Assembly: GCF_017571495.1 (NCBI RefSeq)
Contig: NZ_JAGETZ010000015.1
Coordinates: 121,489 to 185,488 of the forward strand
Source of the DNA: Hymenobacter negativus
Lineage (GTDB): Bacteria > Bacteroidota > Bacteroidia > Cytophagales > Hymenobacteraceae
Direction of reading: 5' to 3'
DNA length: 64,000 bases
The notes under the pieces were generated by a model. That model saw only the letters and a program-made list of their open reading frames with translations, was not told where the DNA came from and made no database searches. The translations under genes were made by a program, and so were the position numbers. Numbering within the stretch: the first letter of the stretch is position 1; each line of letters opens with the position of its first letter. This document shows positions 25,522 through 34,143 of this stretch, piece by piece.

Positions 25522-25760
25522 CCCTTTGACTTACCATTTCTATCCTTTCAACATACTGTAAGAACTCCTTTGTCCAGGCGATAATATGCCTTCACTAGCT
25601 GCATTGAGCGATTTCAGCAACAGATTAAGCTCTACATTGACCAAACAGCAAACAAGCTAACACAGCAGGGAAAGCGGAACCAATCCACGGCCTACCAACC
25701 GCTGACTTACAAAAACTATCCTTTCACCGATTAAAAGCTATCCTTTCGCTATCAACTAAC
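25522..25760 (+). repeat. Dispersed iterons
   Basis: One near-complete copy lies at 25526-25548 (TTTGACTTACCATTTCTATC). Partial copies follow at about 25703-25724 and 25738-25760. They use the same CTATCCTTT core in direct or permuted order. Confidence 0.6.
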
Positions 25761-25834
25761 TATCCAATACTTCTTTGGAAATGACTAATCTAAATGCTGA
25801 GTATTGGTTACTTTGGTGGAGAGGTTCAATTATT

Positions 25835-26605
25835 GGCGGTGGTCTAAGTTAGAGTGAGATTGTGCTTGTCGATGACCATTTTAATTCGGGCCGCGTGCAT
25901 CGCCAGTGACTTGCTGAACGAGCAACTCTTGCGCACGAGCACGGCGCATCGTTGCCGGAGCGAACAGTTGATGGCCCCCACGATACTGGCTTGTTCCTCG
26001 GCTTTGAAACAGGAACGGTGCGGGCCATGGGGCAAGGCTTCGGCGTAGGCCGGAAACAGGTCGGTGAAGTACCAGCCGTGCCGCCGGTAGCGGCGGGGCA
26101 GCGCAGCCCACAGGCGGCGGGCCGTGGCCGCGTCGCGGCGGCCCAGCACCCAGGCCACCACGCGCCGACTAGCGCGCTCGACGGCCAGCCACAGCCACAC
26201 CTTGCGCCGCCGCTGACTCACGAATGTCCACATTTCGTCCAATTCAAGCGCCTCCCACTGCCGACGCTGCGCCTTTTTCGACTGCCGGCGCGGCAAGGGC
26301 GGGCTCGGCTGCTGCGCTTTTTTTTGCCCGTTTAGCCACGGTCATGCGCGAGACGCCGGTCACGCGCACGATGCTGCGCTGGGAATTGCGTTCGGCCAGC
26401 AGCTTTTCCACCTGTGCGTGCCGCGCCGCCCGCGCCGGGGCTGCCGGATGCAACGTACCTTGAAAGCGCAGGTTTTGCATTGGTATTTGGCCCGGCCGCC
26501 GGTGCTGCCGTTCTTGCGCACCTGCTACTGCCGCAACGACCGCATAATTGAGTCGTCACTATCATGAGAGCATATACAGCAATCACTACCTCTTAAACCA
26601 CCGCC
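25835..26605 (-). mobile_element. IS1-family insertion sequence, degenerate
   Basis: Ends share the inverted repeat GGCGGTGGTYTAAG (25835 onward, and reversed at 26605), giving 771 bp, the IS1 size. Flanks CAATTATT and AAATTATT look like an 8 bp target duplication with one change. The minus strand encodes a CGRCGSS zinc-finger start, an InsA-like HTH (KLLAERNSQRSIVRVTGVSR) and an InsB-like DDE part (LELDEMWTFVSQRRRKVWLW, CSFSKSLAMHAARI). The parts lie in different frames with several shifts beyond the one expected at the A8 run (26318-26325), so transposase is probably inactive. Confidence 0.85.
25844..26560 (-). pseudogene. IS1 transposase, frameshifted
   Basis: Three reading frames are needed to read the whole protein: the zinc-finger part, the HTH part (26244-26480) and the catalytic part (25844-26296). 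The catalytic part retains LDEMWTFV, ASRRVVAWVLGRRDA and the SKSLAMH end. Moving from the HTH part to the catalytic part at the A-run would need a +1 (or -2) shift, not the -1 of classical IS1, and at least two more shifts occur upstream. Confidence 0.75.
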
Positions 26606-26644
26606 AAATTATTGTAGTGTTTCCCCATAAATTCACACAATGGC

Positions 26645-27553
26645 ATGTTGAAACACTTTTTGCTGGCCAGCGCATTGGCCTTGGCTATCAGTCCGGCTCA
26701 GGCGCAGCATACAGCCCTGCGCGCAACCATCGCCCATCTGGCTGGCGAGTCTTCCGCTAAAGTGGGTGTAGCCCTGCGAGTGCTCGAAACCAACGATACG
26801 CTCAGCTACCACAACCGACAGCACTACCCCATGCTGAGCGTGTTCAAGCTGGCTATTGCCATGCAGGTGCTACACGAGGTAGACCGCGGCCACCTGCACC
26901 TGGACCAACAGCAGTTGCTCACCAAAACCGACTTGCTGGGCAATACCCACAGCCCCCTGCGCGATAAGTACCCCGACGGTAACGTGCGCGTCTCGATTCA
27001 GGAACTGCTGACGTACATGGTGACGCTCAGCGACAACAATGCCTGCGACATCCTGCTCAAGTTGGTAGGCGGGCCAACTGCGCTCACTGCCTACGTCCGG
27101 CGGCTGGGTGTGCAGCCCTTTGTAGCGGAAGTATCGGAAGCTAAGATGGGAGCCGTCTGGGCTAATCAGTACCGTAACTGGAGTTACCCATCAACGCAGG
27201 TGGACTTGTTGGCCCGAGTGTACTACCAAACGGCTTTGTCTAAAACCAGCAGCACGCTGCTCTGGCAGCTGCTGCTCGACACGTCGGTAGGGCCAAAACG
27301 CATCAAAGGGCTACTACCCGCCAGCACACCGGTCGCGCACCGTACGGGCACGTCTGGCACCAATGCACAAGGCCTGTCACCGGCCCTCAACGACGCCGGG
27401 ATTATCGCGTTGCCCAACGGCCAGCACGTGGCCCTCACCGTCTTTGTCGCCGATTCCCATGCCGACACGGCCGCTCGGGAACTGCTCATCGCCACCATTG
27501 CTCGTGCCGTTTACGATGAATTCGTGCCACCGCCTAGTCCCATTACACCCTAA
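26645..27553 (+). CDS. Class A beta-lactamase (subclass A2-like)
   Basis: The 302 aa product has a signal peptide (MLKHFLLASALALAISPAQA) and all class A elements. These are Ser65-x-x-Lys68 (MLSVFKLA), Ser129-Asp130-Asn131 (LSDNNACD), Glu165 in VSEAKM, and RTG at 233-235 (HRTGTSG) where most enzymes have KTG. The layout resembles the PER/VEB/CfxA-like A2 branch of Bacteroidota. It should hydrolyse penicillins and/or cephalosporins in the periplasm. The ATG lies only 40 bp from the IS1 end, so the promoter may be in or next to the IS. Confidence 0.9.
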   Translation: MLKHFLLASALALAISPAQAQHTALRATIAHLAGESSAKVGVALRVLETNDTLSYHNRQHYPMLSVFKLAIAMQVLHEVDRGHLHLDQQQLLTKTDLLGNTHSPLRDKYPDGNVRVSIQELLTYMVTLSDNNACDILLKLVGGPTALTAYVRRLGVQPFVAEVSEAKMGAVWANQYRNWSYPSTQVDLLARVYYQTALSKTSSTLLWQLLLDTSVGPKRIKGLLPASTPVAHRTGTSGTNAQGLSPALNDAGIIALPNGQHVALTVFVADSHADTAARELLIATIARAVYDEFVPPPSPITP

Positions 27554-27756
27554 ATGCCGACGAATATGATGACGGTGGCCCCCGCGGCAGCCAGGGTCTT
27601 AGTGGTTTCTAGGCCGATGCCCGTGTAGCCGCCCGTGACTATGGCCACCTTACCGTCCAGGCTTATTCCCTTGATTACCTCACTAGCCGTGGAGGTCGCA
27701 TTAAAACCGGAGCTTGGCGGCTTCTGCAAGGCACCGTTATCAATATTCTGTTGCAT
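27550..27756 (-). pseudogene. Truncated SDR, N-terminal fragment
   Basis: The ATG at 27756 opens MQQNIDNGALQKPP and continues with the Rossmann start GKVAIVTGGYTGIGLETTKT and LAAAGATVIIF. It then ends after VGI, overlapping the beta-lactamase stop. About 230 residues of the usual enzyme are absent. The break at 27550 is probably the junction formed when the bla segment arrived. Confidence 0.75.
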
Positions 27757-27785
27757 ACCAGCCACTTGATTAGCTTACAGAATTA

Positions 27786-28541
27786 TTAAAAACCGTAGAT
27801 GCCGCCCGAAACGGACAGTTGCTGGCCCGTAACCCAGGCGGCATCGTCCGAAGCCAAAAAGACGGCTACACGGGCAATGTCGGCGGGCTGACCGATGCGG
27901 CCGAGGGGAGTATTGGCAACGAGTACTTTCTCGAAGTCGCTGCCCATCACCCCGGTACTGTGGGTGCCTTCCGTCTCGACCGAACCGGGCAGAAGCGAGT
28001 TGATGCGGATATTTTTTGCTCCCAGCTCTTTCGATAACGAAACGGTAATGGAATCCAACGCAGCTTTGCTGGCCGAGTACACCGACCCGGTTGCCATGTG
28101 TAGCTTGCTTGCTTCCGAACTAATGTTGATAATGGTGCCGCCAGCCACTCCAAACAGTTTCAGCGAGGCCTGGATGGCAAGCACTGAACCCAGCACATTG
28201 GTATTGAACTGTTGGTGAAACGTATCCAGAGACACTTCTTCAATGGGTTCGTAGAGGTAAACACCGGCATTATTGACTAGGATATCCAGGGTGCCAAACG
28301 CCGCTTTGGTTTCGTCAAACAATCGGCGCACATCGGCTTCCTTCGACACATCGGCCTGTAGTGAAATGGCCGTGCCACCATTTGCCGTGATGGTCGCTAC
28401 TACCTTATCGGCCCCGACCTTACTGGACGCATAGTTCACCACCACTTTGGCTCCTTCAGCAGCGAAATAGGTGGCAATGGCCGCGCCAATGCCTTTGGAT
28501 GCCCCAGTGACTACGGCAACCTTGTTTTTTAGTTTGTTCAT
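27786..28541 (-). CDS. SDR oxidoreductase (glucose-dehydrogenase/FabG-like)
   Basis: The ATG at 28541 (MNKLKNKVAVVTGASKGIGA) gives a 251 aa classical SDR with TGASKGIG, LVNNAGVYLYEP, NISSEASKLH with the catalytic Ser, YSASKAA with Tyr/Lys, and LLPGSVETEGT. It ends in VSGGIYGF. It is divergent from the Crp-type regulator at 28881, a pairing repeated elsewhere in the window. Substrate unknown. Confidence 0.87.
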   Translation of the reverse strand: MNKLKNKVAVVTGASKGIGAAIATYFAAEGAKVVVNYASSKVGADKVVATITANGGTAISLQADVSKEADVRRLFDETKAAFGTLDILVNNAGVYLYEPIEEVSLDTFHQQFNTNVLGSVLAIQASLKLFGVAGGTIINISSEASKLHMATGSVYSASKAALDSITVSLSKELGAKNIRINSLLPGSVETEGTHSTGVMGSDFEKVLVANTPLGRIGQPADIARVAVFLASDDAAWVTGQQLSVSGGIYGF

Positions 28542-28880
28542 TTTTCTTTTAGTTTGCGAGTTTAAACGCCACATTACATTCCGTAGACAAGGCGATTTGA
28601 TAAGACAAAATTGGAGGGATTGCCAGGGGCGAAACGAGGACATTTGTCACTAAATCGCCTGCTTTCCGGAAATTGACGATAGTTGCCAACACGGTGTCTT
28701 TCCGACCAATAAAAAGTGCTTTGGCTCGCACCAAAGGCCTTTAAGGAAGCGTTAGTCCTTGTCAATAAGCGCCATTGCCTTCGCAAAACAGCGGTAGACC
28801 GAACACACGCCGAGCTATTGAGTTTACCAGGCTGAATTCATCTCAACACAGCAGCTAGCCCCCATAGCCTGCTGCGTTAA
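28542..28880. other. Divergent promoter region SDR/Crp
   Basis: This 339 bp region must hold the promoters for both the SDR and the Crp-type regulator. No clear -33/-7 pair or palindrome was identified by eye. Confidence 0.4.
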
Positions 28881-29468
28881 ATGACGTGCATGGTTATGGT
28901 TGAACCGTTCCGAAAATACCTCCTTTCCAAAGCCACTTTCACCGAGGACGAACTGGCGCAGATGGAAGCGGCGGCAGTAGCTAAAAAGTTGAAACGCAGG
29001 GAGTACTTGCTACAGCAAGGCGATGTAAGCCGAAACATGGCCTTTGTTGTCAGCGGCTCTCTACGCCACTACCGCACTGGCAAGGATGCGCAGGAGCACA
29101 TCATGCGCTTTGCTATCGAGAACTGGTGGCTGAACGACGCCGAAAGCTTTCGCACCGAGCTCCCAGCCAAAGGTGCCATCGACGCCTTAGAAACGACACA
29201 CGTGCTCCTGTTCTCCAAAAAAAACTTTGAGCGGCTAAAAAGAGAAATCCCTACATTCAGTAGCTTAGAGAGCCAACTAGCGGGCCGCTACCTTGATGCC
29301 CAGGCCAACCGGCTATACACAGCCATCAGCCACAGCGCCGAAGAGCGGTACCAGGAATTTATAACCGCCTTTCCTGACTTTTATCAACGCATCCCCTTGC
29401 ATATGATTGCCTCTTACCTAGGCGTGTCCCGCGAAACCCTCAGCCGCATCCGCAAGCAGACTAGTTAG
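28881..29468 (+). CDS. Crp/Fnr-family transcriptional regulator
   Basis: The 195 aa product has a cNMP-binding-like N-terminal domain (YLLQQGDVSRNMAFVVSGSL, MRFAIENWWLNDAESF) and a winged HTH ending LHMIASYLGVSRETLSRIRK. No Fe-S cysteines are present. Several in-frame ATGs (28881, 28890, 28896) could be the start; MVEPFRKYLL at 28896 fits homologues well. It is divergent from the SDR at 28541 and probably controls it. Confidence 0.85.
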   Translation: MTCMVMVEPFRKYLLSKATFTEDELAQMEAAAVAKKLKRREYLLQQGDVSRNMAFVVSGSLRHYRTGKDAQEHIMRFAIENWWLNDAESFRTELPAKGAIDALETTHVLLFSKKNFERLKREIPTFSSLESQLAGRYLDAQANRLYTAISHSAEERYQEFITAFPDFYQRIPLHMIASYLGVSRETLSRIRKQTS

Positions 29469-29679
29469 CAGCTACCATCAGCGCCCTGAGCAGAGTCCCG
29501 ACAGCCGGATGGGCCGGTCCACGTAGAAGATATGCGACGTCCATTTGCGATGGCCACCTGAATCTGCTACGCCTGGCGAACTTCTAGCGGTGGCTGAGCA
29601 TGGCATGTCTGGGGTTCGTCGTCTACTTCCCCCCTTTGCTCGTGCTTTGCGAGGGTGGCTCAAGCATGGGTGCCAGTAC

Positions 29680-30099
29680 CTACTTACTTATCTGTTGGGC
29701 TTCGCGGAGCCACCCCTGCGCTTCTTCAATGGTGGAGAACAGGCGCATCTGCAACCGGTCGGCAATGCCTTGGTACATGGACCTGGCCGAAAGGGCCGCC
29801 ATGGATTCGGGACTGACTACGTTGGCAAAGTGGGTCAGGCCCTGAGCCACAGCGCGCGGAGCCCAGTCGTTGACAATCCAGCCCACGGCGTGGTCCCAAG
29901 GGCCTACGACTTCGCGGTTGTCATTGAGCAGGTAGGCACACGCGTTTTCCCGTAGCGTATGCAGGCAGGAATCGGCTCCGGCCACGATGCCGATGTAGGT
30001 TTGGTAGCCGACCCAGCGGTTGTATACCCAGCCGTTGGCCGCATCGTAGTCGATGGACAGGTAAGAGTTGCCGAAGCCGTTGGTTAGGTTCGTAGACAT
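29680..30099 (-). CDS. STAS/SpoIIAA-like protein
   Basis: The ATG at 30099 (MSTNLTNGFGNSYLSIDY) gives a 139 aa single-domain protein with the layout of the small STAS-like family common in Hymenobacter-type genomes: an N-terminal SIDYDAANGWVYNRWVGY hairpin, a WIVNDWAPRAVAQGL segment, and a C-terminal FSTIEEAQGWLREA helix. A paralogue lies at 48987-49397. The role is unknown; family members may be stress- or regulation-related. Confidence 0.65.
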   Translation of the reverse strand: MSTNLTNGFGNSYLSIDYDAANGWVYNRWVGYQTYIGIVAGADSCLHTLRENACAYLLNDNREVVGPWDHAVGWIVNDWAPRAVAQGLTHFANVVSPESMAALSARSMYQGIADRLQMRLFSTIEEAQGWLREAQQISK

Positions 30100-30286
30100 G
30101 TGAAACGGGTAAAAAGCCTCAGGTAATATAGGCGGATAAAGATAAAGTGGACAGTCCAAGATGACGCCTTCAACGCACGTCGTGGGTCGTGCTACGTATT
30201 ACATATACGCCGTTGAGCAGCCCGGCTTGGTGTACGTCAAAGCGGGGGTTAAGCTATTTACGAAAACGGTTGGCATAACAGGCAGT

Positions 30287-30742
30287 CTACTTCTGCCATT
30301 CCACAAACACGTGGTTCTCACCAGCCAATTCCTCCGCGATAATGGCGGCGATTACCGGCCACTCGCCCCCGGCTAGCCCGGCCCCAATGGCGGGGTAACC
30401 AATGCGGTGCCCTGTGTACTCCTGCTTTACCCGGCGAAAGACCTGACGCACGGCCACGTAATCAACGTGCGGTCCGCGCCCCTTCCACTGGTACTGGGTG
30501 TAAGCGTTGAGAATGGCCAAGGGTTTGTTTCCTACGAGCACATTTGCCACGGTGTAGTGCCCGAGTTTGGCTTTATCACCAGCCACAGTAGCGATATCGG
30601 CTTCAAACGCCGCCGGAAACACCTGTTTTATAGTTTTGGCGATGCCGGCGCCCATCGTGCAAAAGCAGTTGCACCCGTGCACGATGACGTCGAATTCTCC
30701 TGCCTGTGACTTTCGCACCAGGTCACCTTTTTCCGTTTGCAT
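30287..30742 (-). CDS. Macro-domain protein (ADP-ribose-binding)
   Basis: The ATG at 30742 (MQTEKGDLVRKSQAGEFDVI) gives a 151 aa macro domain. The ligand loops VHGCNCFCTMGAGIAKTI and GYPAIGAGLAGGEW are intact. Such proteins bind or hydrolyse ADP-ribose derivatives, for example removing ADP-ribose from macromolecules or acting on Appr-1''-p. No DarT-like toxin lies beside it. An extra hydrophobic upstream frame to 30814 is not likely to be translated. Confidence 0.85.
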   Translation of the reverse strand: MQTEKGDLVRKSQAGEFDVIVHGCNCFCTMGAGIAKTIKQVFPAAFEADIATVAGDKAKLGHYTVANVLVGNKPLAILNAYTQYQWKGRGPHVDYVAVRQVFRRVKQEYTGHRIGYPAIGAGLAGGEWPVIAAIIAEELAGENHVFVEWQK

Positions 30743-30810
30743 CCTGTCTCGTCGGTTAATGGTTAGCAGCAACAAGGTAAGTACCTTCACGAAACGCAAC
30801 CAAATGTGCT

Positions 30811-31308
30811 TCACGGGTAATGCCCGGACTTAGGAACTGTATCTCCGGGAACACGTACACCCCGATAATAAAGCACACCCCGGACGCGAACAAAGTCTGG
30901 ATTAGGAAGAAAGTGGACTTCCCGCCGACGCCCCAAAACAAAGAAAAAATATTGGCCTGGATAAGGCACCCACGGGTCGGTATAGACAAAGCGTCGGTCT
31001 TGCCAATAGTTGGCGGTGCCCGGTATGCGCCGGAAAGACGGAATGTCCAGTCCTTGGCTCAGGCTGACACTGCTGTCTCCCAAGTACATCAAGTCCTCAT
31101 AGTTGTAGGGTGGGTCTTGGCTGATGTCCTCGTGCACATACCGGTACGGCAAGCGGATATACACTTTGCCAGTCGGGTCGCGGAATAATGTGGTATCCAT
31201 TAAGCCGATGGGCGTCAGCGAGCGTTCAAAACGGGTTTCTTCCGATTCGCAGGAAATACAAAGCAGCATCGTGCTACCGGTAAGAGCAACTAAGATACAC
31301 GCATTCAT
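30811..31308 (-). CDS. Predicted lipoprotein (DKNYY-like), unknown function
   Basis: The 165 aa product has a lipobox (STMLLCISC, Cys at about residue 20). The Tyr/Trp-rich mature domain reads YVHEDISQDPPYNYEDL, then NYWQDRRFVYTDPWVPYPGQ. Such repeats of tyrosine-rich strands resemble DKNYY-type proteins, but the match is weak. It is probably envelope-attached. The macro-domain gene follows on the same strand after 68 bp. Confidence 0.55.
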   Translation of the reverse strand: MNACILVALTGSTMLLCISCESEETRFERSLTPIGLMDTTLFRDPTGKVYIRLPYRYVHEDISQDPPYNYEDLMYLGDSSVSLSQGLDIPSFRRIPGTANYWQDRRFVYTDPWVPYPGQYFFFVLGRRREVHFLPNPDFVRVRGVLYYRGVRVPGDTVPKSGHYP

Positions 31309-31377
31309 ACCAGAGAATATTTGCCAAACGGTTACTTACCGAGCAAGGTATTGGCAGTTCATTAAAAGCGTCATTTT

Positions 31378-31614
31378 CACGAGTAGGAAGTAAACCCGAG
31401 GTAGTGGCTACGGAACGGTTGCTCTTTGCCCGTTTCGCATTCGAGTAGTCTTTCGCCGGTGCTGCACCACCCCCACGCGGCGGGGCCCCAGTACCGCGTG
31501 TAAGCGAAGTATAAGCGCGTGCCGTCGGGCGTTCAGTGCAGGCCCTGCCACTGCTCCCGCGCCTACCCCAGGGTAGCTGCCGGACAAGAATAGCGTAGAC
31601 AACTTAAGCTGTGC
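31378..31614 (-). pseudogene. Decayed C-terminal fragment of an unidentified protein
   Basis: One minus-strand frame reads AREQWQGLH, stop, TPDGTRLYFAYTRYWGPAAW and LLECETGKEQPFRSHYLGF, ending at a TGA at 31378. A second in-frame stop lies just upstream. The composition (Tyr, Trp, TPDGT turn) is protein-like and suggests a beta-rich exported protein, but the family is not identified. Confidence 0.5.
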
Positions 31615-31797
31615 CGACCGACACGGTTACGACTGAATTCGCGCTAGTACGCCGTCCCAGGAACTCTCTGCTGGCGAGCTATGAGCCATTGACAGCCTCG
31701 TTGCCTGGCGGCGGTCAACGCAATGGTGCCCCTTCGGCGGCTCTTGCTGGCCATTGTCGAAAAGCTGCCCGTTTTGGCCATTACCCTCTCAACGGAC

Positions 31798-32538
31798 CTA
31801 TATACCCGGGGCCTTTGGGGTATTCATTTGCCTGGTCATGTTGGTCCAGTTTTCCAAATAGGTTTCCAGTGGTTCCAAGCCCACCGCGGCCCGGCGCTTA
31901 TTGACGCGGGCAGGGTCACGCAGTGGCCGGGCTACGGCTCTGATAGTGGGCCCTGTGCCTTCGAAGATAACCAGGGTTCCGTATTCCGAGAGTTGCCCCG
32001 CATTGAGCGCGACCCGGTCCGTGAGGTATGCGTAATCCGCTGCACTGGCATTCTTACGCTTTACCTCGGGCAACATCAGCTGGAGAACCCAGCGCTGAAA
32101 GGCGGGGTAAGCATCTGCGTGTTGGACAAGCAGCCAGAAATTGTAGGCGCTTTTTTTGCCTACTTGCTGGATGCCCGGGTACCCGTACTGACGCACCATG
32201 CTTTCTATGATGGGCTGGTGCCGGGCAAAATTTTCTTTTTCGACTTGCACCAAATTCCGGCCGGCGCTGTCGGGCTGCTGCTGGAACATGCGCTGCATGG
32301 GCCACTGGTCCACGTATGCCAAGCTATCCAGGGTTTTGCTTAAGCGGGGATACTGGACCGGCGGCGTGCCTTGGGCAGTGGCATCCAGCAGCCCATTTAC
32401 TGCCACGAGCAGGAACAATAGGCACGGCGAGAAGTGGCTACGCTTTCTGTCGGCTACTCCACGGGCGGGAGCCGGAACAGAAAAAATCCGGGCCGATAGA
32501 AGCGCTCGTGCCGAAAGCGCCCTAAGAAGGTGGAGCAT
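31798..32538 (-). CDS. DUF6624-family protein
   Basis: The ATG at 32538 (MLHLLRALSARALL) begins a 246 aa protein. A hydrophobic export segment (CLLFLLVAVNGLLDATAQG) lies unusually far in, around residues 38-56, so the true start may be later. The mature part has the DUF6624 pattern: VRQYGYPGIQQVGKKSAYNF, LLVQHADAYPAFQ, YLTDRVALNAGQLSEYGT and VGLEPLETYL. The function is unknown. Confidence 0.75.
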   Translation of the reverse strand: MLHLLRALSARALLSARIFSVPAPARGVADRKRSHFSPCLLFLLVAVNGLLDATAQGTPPVQYPRLSKTLDSLAYVDQWPMQRMFQQQPDSAGRNLVQVEKENFARHQPIIESMVRQYGYPGIQQVGKKSAYNFWLLVQHADAYPAFQRWVLQLMLPEVKRKNASAADYAYLTDRVALNAGQLSEYGTLVIFEGTGPTIRAVARPLRDPARVNKRRAAVGLEPLETYLENWTNMTRQMNTPKAPGI

Positions 32539-32582
32539 CACGAGAGAATTTAACGCTGTCAATCATTTGCCTCATGTTATCC

Positions 32583-33044
32583 TCAATGCCCCTTTTGGGT
32601 GCTGTTAAAGATGTCGCGGAATATCTTCCACCCTTGCCGGGTCTTCTTCCATAGCTTGAGGTATTTACCCGAATCAAGCATGCGCCCATCGGTGCCCAAC
32701 ACCTGCCAGGTACCCTCTTCGGTTACAAATAGTGGACCGTTGCCGTAGATGGTTTCGGTGTCGAATTTAACGCCTTTAATCGTACCGTCTTGATACGCGT
32801 TGCTGAAATCCTGGAGGAGTGCCGCGCGGCCTTTGACCACCGGTGCGTTGGGCGAAAGCAGGTAGCCATCGTCGGTGTACAGGTCAACAATCGCGAGGTC
32901 GTGCTTGCTGAATAGGGCCAGATAAAGCGCATTGTGCTCTTCAATCTCCTTTTTGATTTCCGGTAGCTTTTGTGCGCCAGCTGTACAGCAGGCCATTAAG
33001 AGGAATAAACCGGCGAGCGCTGCGTGAACGATGTTCTTTTTCAT
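32583..33044 (-). CDS. DUF4440/SnoaL-like (NTF2-fold) secreted protein
   Basis: The 153 aa product has a signal peptide (MKKNIVHAALAGLFLLMACC, then TAGAQ; the Cys pair could allow lipidation). An NTF2-like domain follows: YLALFSKHDLAIVDLYTDDG, KGRAALLQDFSNAY and LKLWKKTRQGWKIFRDIFN. The function is unknown; members bind small ligands or act as enzymes. A perfect -7 box lies upstream at 33067-33074. Confidence 0.8.
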   Translation of the reverse strand: MKKNIVHAALAGLFLLMACCTAGAQKLPEIKKEIEEHNALYLALFSKHDLAIVDLYTDDGYLLSPNAPVVKGRAALLQDFSNAYQDGTIKGVKFDTETIYGNGPLFVTEEGTWQVLGTDGRMLDSGKYLKLWKKTRQGWKIFRDIFNSTQKGH

Positions 33045-33066
33045 GGTTATGTTAAATGGTATGCCG

Positions 33067-33074
33067 CAAAGCTA
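33067..33074 (-). promoter_or_regulatory. -7 box upstream of DUF4440 gene
   Basis: On the minus strand the sequence is TAGCTTTG, matching TAnnTTTG, 23 bp upstream of the ATG at 33044. The -33 region is T-rich but not a clean TTTG. Confidence 0.5.
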
Positions 33075-33115
33075 CCGTCCACGAAAAAGCAGAAATTGTA
33101 AAAAACGGAACACGA

Positions 33116-33931
33116 TTACTTCTTCAGCACGGCTTGAAGTTCCGTGGAACTTTCGGTGATGAAGTACGAGGGCGCCACTCCGATAAAAGCTTTAAAGTCC
33201 TTGATGAAATGCGACTGGTCGTAATACTGACACGCGTAGGCAATGGCGGTGAGCGATTCCACCCCCTGCGTCACCAGCCGCAGGCTTTTCTGGAAACGCA
33301 ATATCTTACGATAGAGCCCCGGGCTTAATCCGGAAGACGCCAGAAAGAGCTTTTGCAAATACCGCGAAGAGATGCCGTAACGCACGGCAATGGCGTTGAT
33401 GTGCTCTAAAAAGCCCGGCTGGTTCATCTCCTGCACCAAGCGGCTGACGAGCTGCTGCCTGGGGTGCTTTGGCTGCAGGCGCGCAAGCCGCGCAAGTAGA
33501 AACTCTTCCACCAGCGCTATCTGGTGGGTAAGCGAAGGCGCCTCCTGCAGCCGTTCATGAAGCAGGCGACCGCTGGCCCCGGCCATCTCGTTGAAATCTA
33601 TTACCTGGTCGTTAAAGCGTTGGATGGGTTCGTCAAAAAAACAGGCCGCCGTATGGGCGAAGAACCGCACGCCCAGCATGCGGTGCTTGCCCACCGACGT
33701 AAACGTAAAGGGCCTGATGGTTTGCCCCCACAGTTGCACGAGGGGTTGGCGCACCAGACCGGCGGCGGTTAGTTCTTGCGGGCCATGCTCGCCCAGATTA
33801 AACATCAGCTCCACAAATCCACTGGCGTACACCCTATCGCCAGTTACTACCTCGGCATCGGTTTCGCAGGTGAAGTAGCATTGCACGTAAGGTTTTAGCG
33901 GGCCATCAGCTGGGAATTCGGTGTAGTGCAT
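33116..33931 (-). CDS. AraC-family transcriptional regulator
   Basis: The 271 aa product has an N-terminal DUF6597-like sensor (YTEFPADGPLKPYVQCYFTC, FVELMFNLGEHG, MLGVRFFAHTAACFF). A C-terminal pair of HTH motifs follows (INAIAVRYGISSRYLQKLFL and LTAIAYACQYYDQSHFIKDF). It is probably an effector-responsive activator. It is upstream of and co-oriented with the DUF4440 gene, with a 71 bp gap. Confidence 0.88.
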   Translation of the reverse strand: MHYTEFPADGPLKPYVQCYFTCETDAEVVTGDRVYASGFVELMFNLGEHGPQELTAAGLVRQPLVQLWGQTIRPFTFTSVGKHRMLGVRFFAHTAACFFDEPIQRFNDQVIDFNEMAGASGRLLHERLQEAPSLTHQIALVEEFLLARLARLQPKHPRQQLVSRLVQEMNQPGFLEHINAIAVRYGISSRYLQKLFLASSGLSPGLYRKILRFQKSLRLVTQGVESLTAIAYACQYYDQSHFIKDFKAFIGVAPSYFITESSTELQAVLKK

Positions 33932-34020
33932 GATGGCTGTAAGGTAAGAAGAGGAAACAAGTTTTTCCCTCCTTTCACTAACCAGCGCGTTTACTTTCGA
34001 GCGGCTGAAACCACCCTCCT

Positions 34021-34051
34021 TTTGCTGAACTCTCAGATTCTGCTACCTTTG
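34021..34051 (+). promoter_or_regulatory. Bacteroidota-type promoter of rtcB
   Basis: TTTG at 34021-34024 and TACCTTTG at 34044-34051 are separated by exactly 19 bp, an ideal -33/-7 arrangement. Transcription should start near 34058, leaving a leader of about 85 nt before the rtcB start. Confidence 0.75.
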
Positions 34052-34143
34052 TAACGGCCTATGCTGAGGCCCCCCTTTCGCGCGCACTTTTTGCGGCTGC
34101 TCCCCGGCGCGCGCCCTTTTATTTCTTGGTAAATTCAACCCCC

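Larger units (their letters stand above)
24766..25834. other. Plasmid replication origin region
   Basis: This gene-free, AT-rich 1.07 kb between rep and the IS1 copy contains two groups of CTATCCTTT-type iterons in opposite orientation plus loose copies up to 25760, and A/T-rich runs at 24985-25260. This is the layout expected for an iteron-controlled origin with a duplex-unwinding region. Small frames inside it arise from repeat sequence and are not called. Confidence 0.8.

Noticed and set aside
29478..29663. 61 codon minus-strand frame after the Crp-type gene
   Set aside because: Only a short segment (IFYVDRPIRLSG) looks protein-like; too little to support a gene or remnant.
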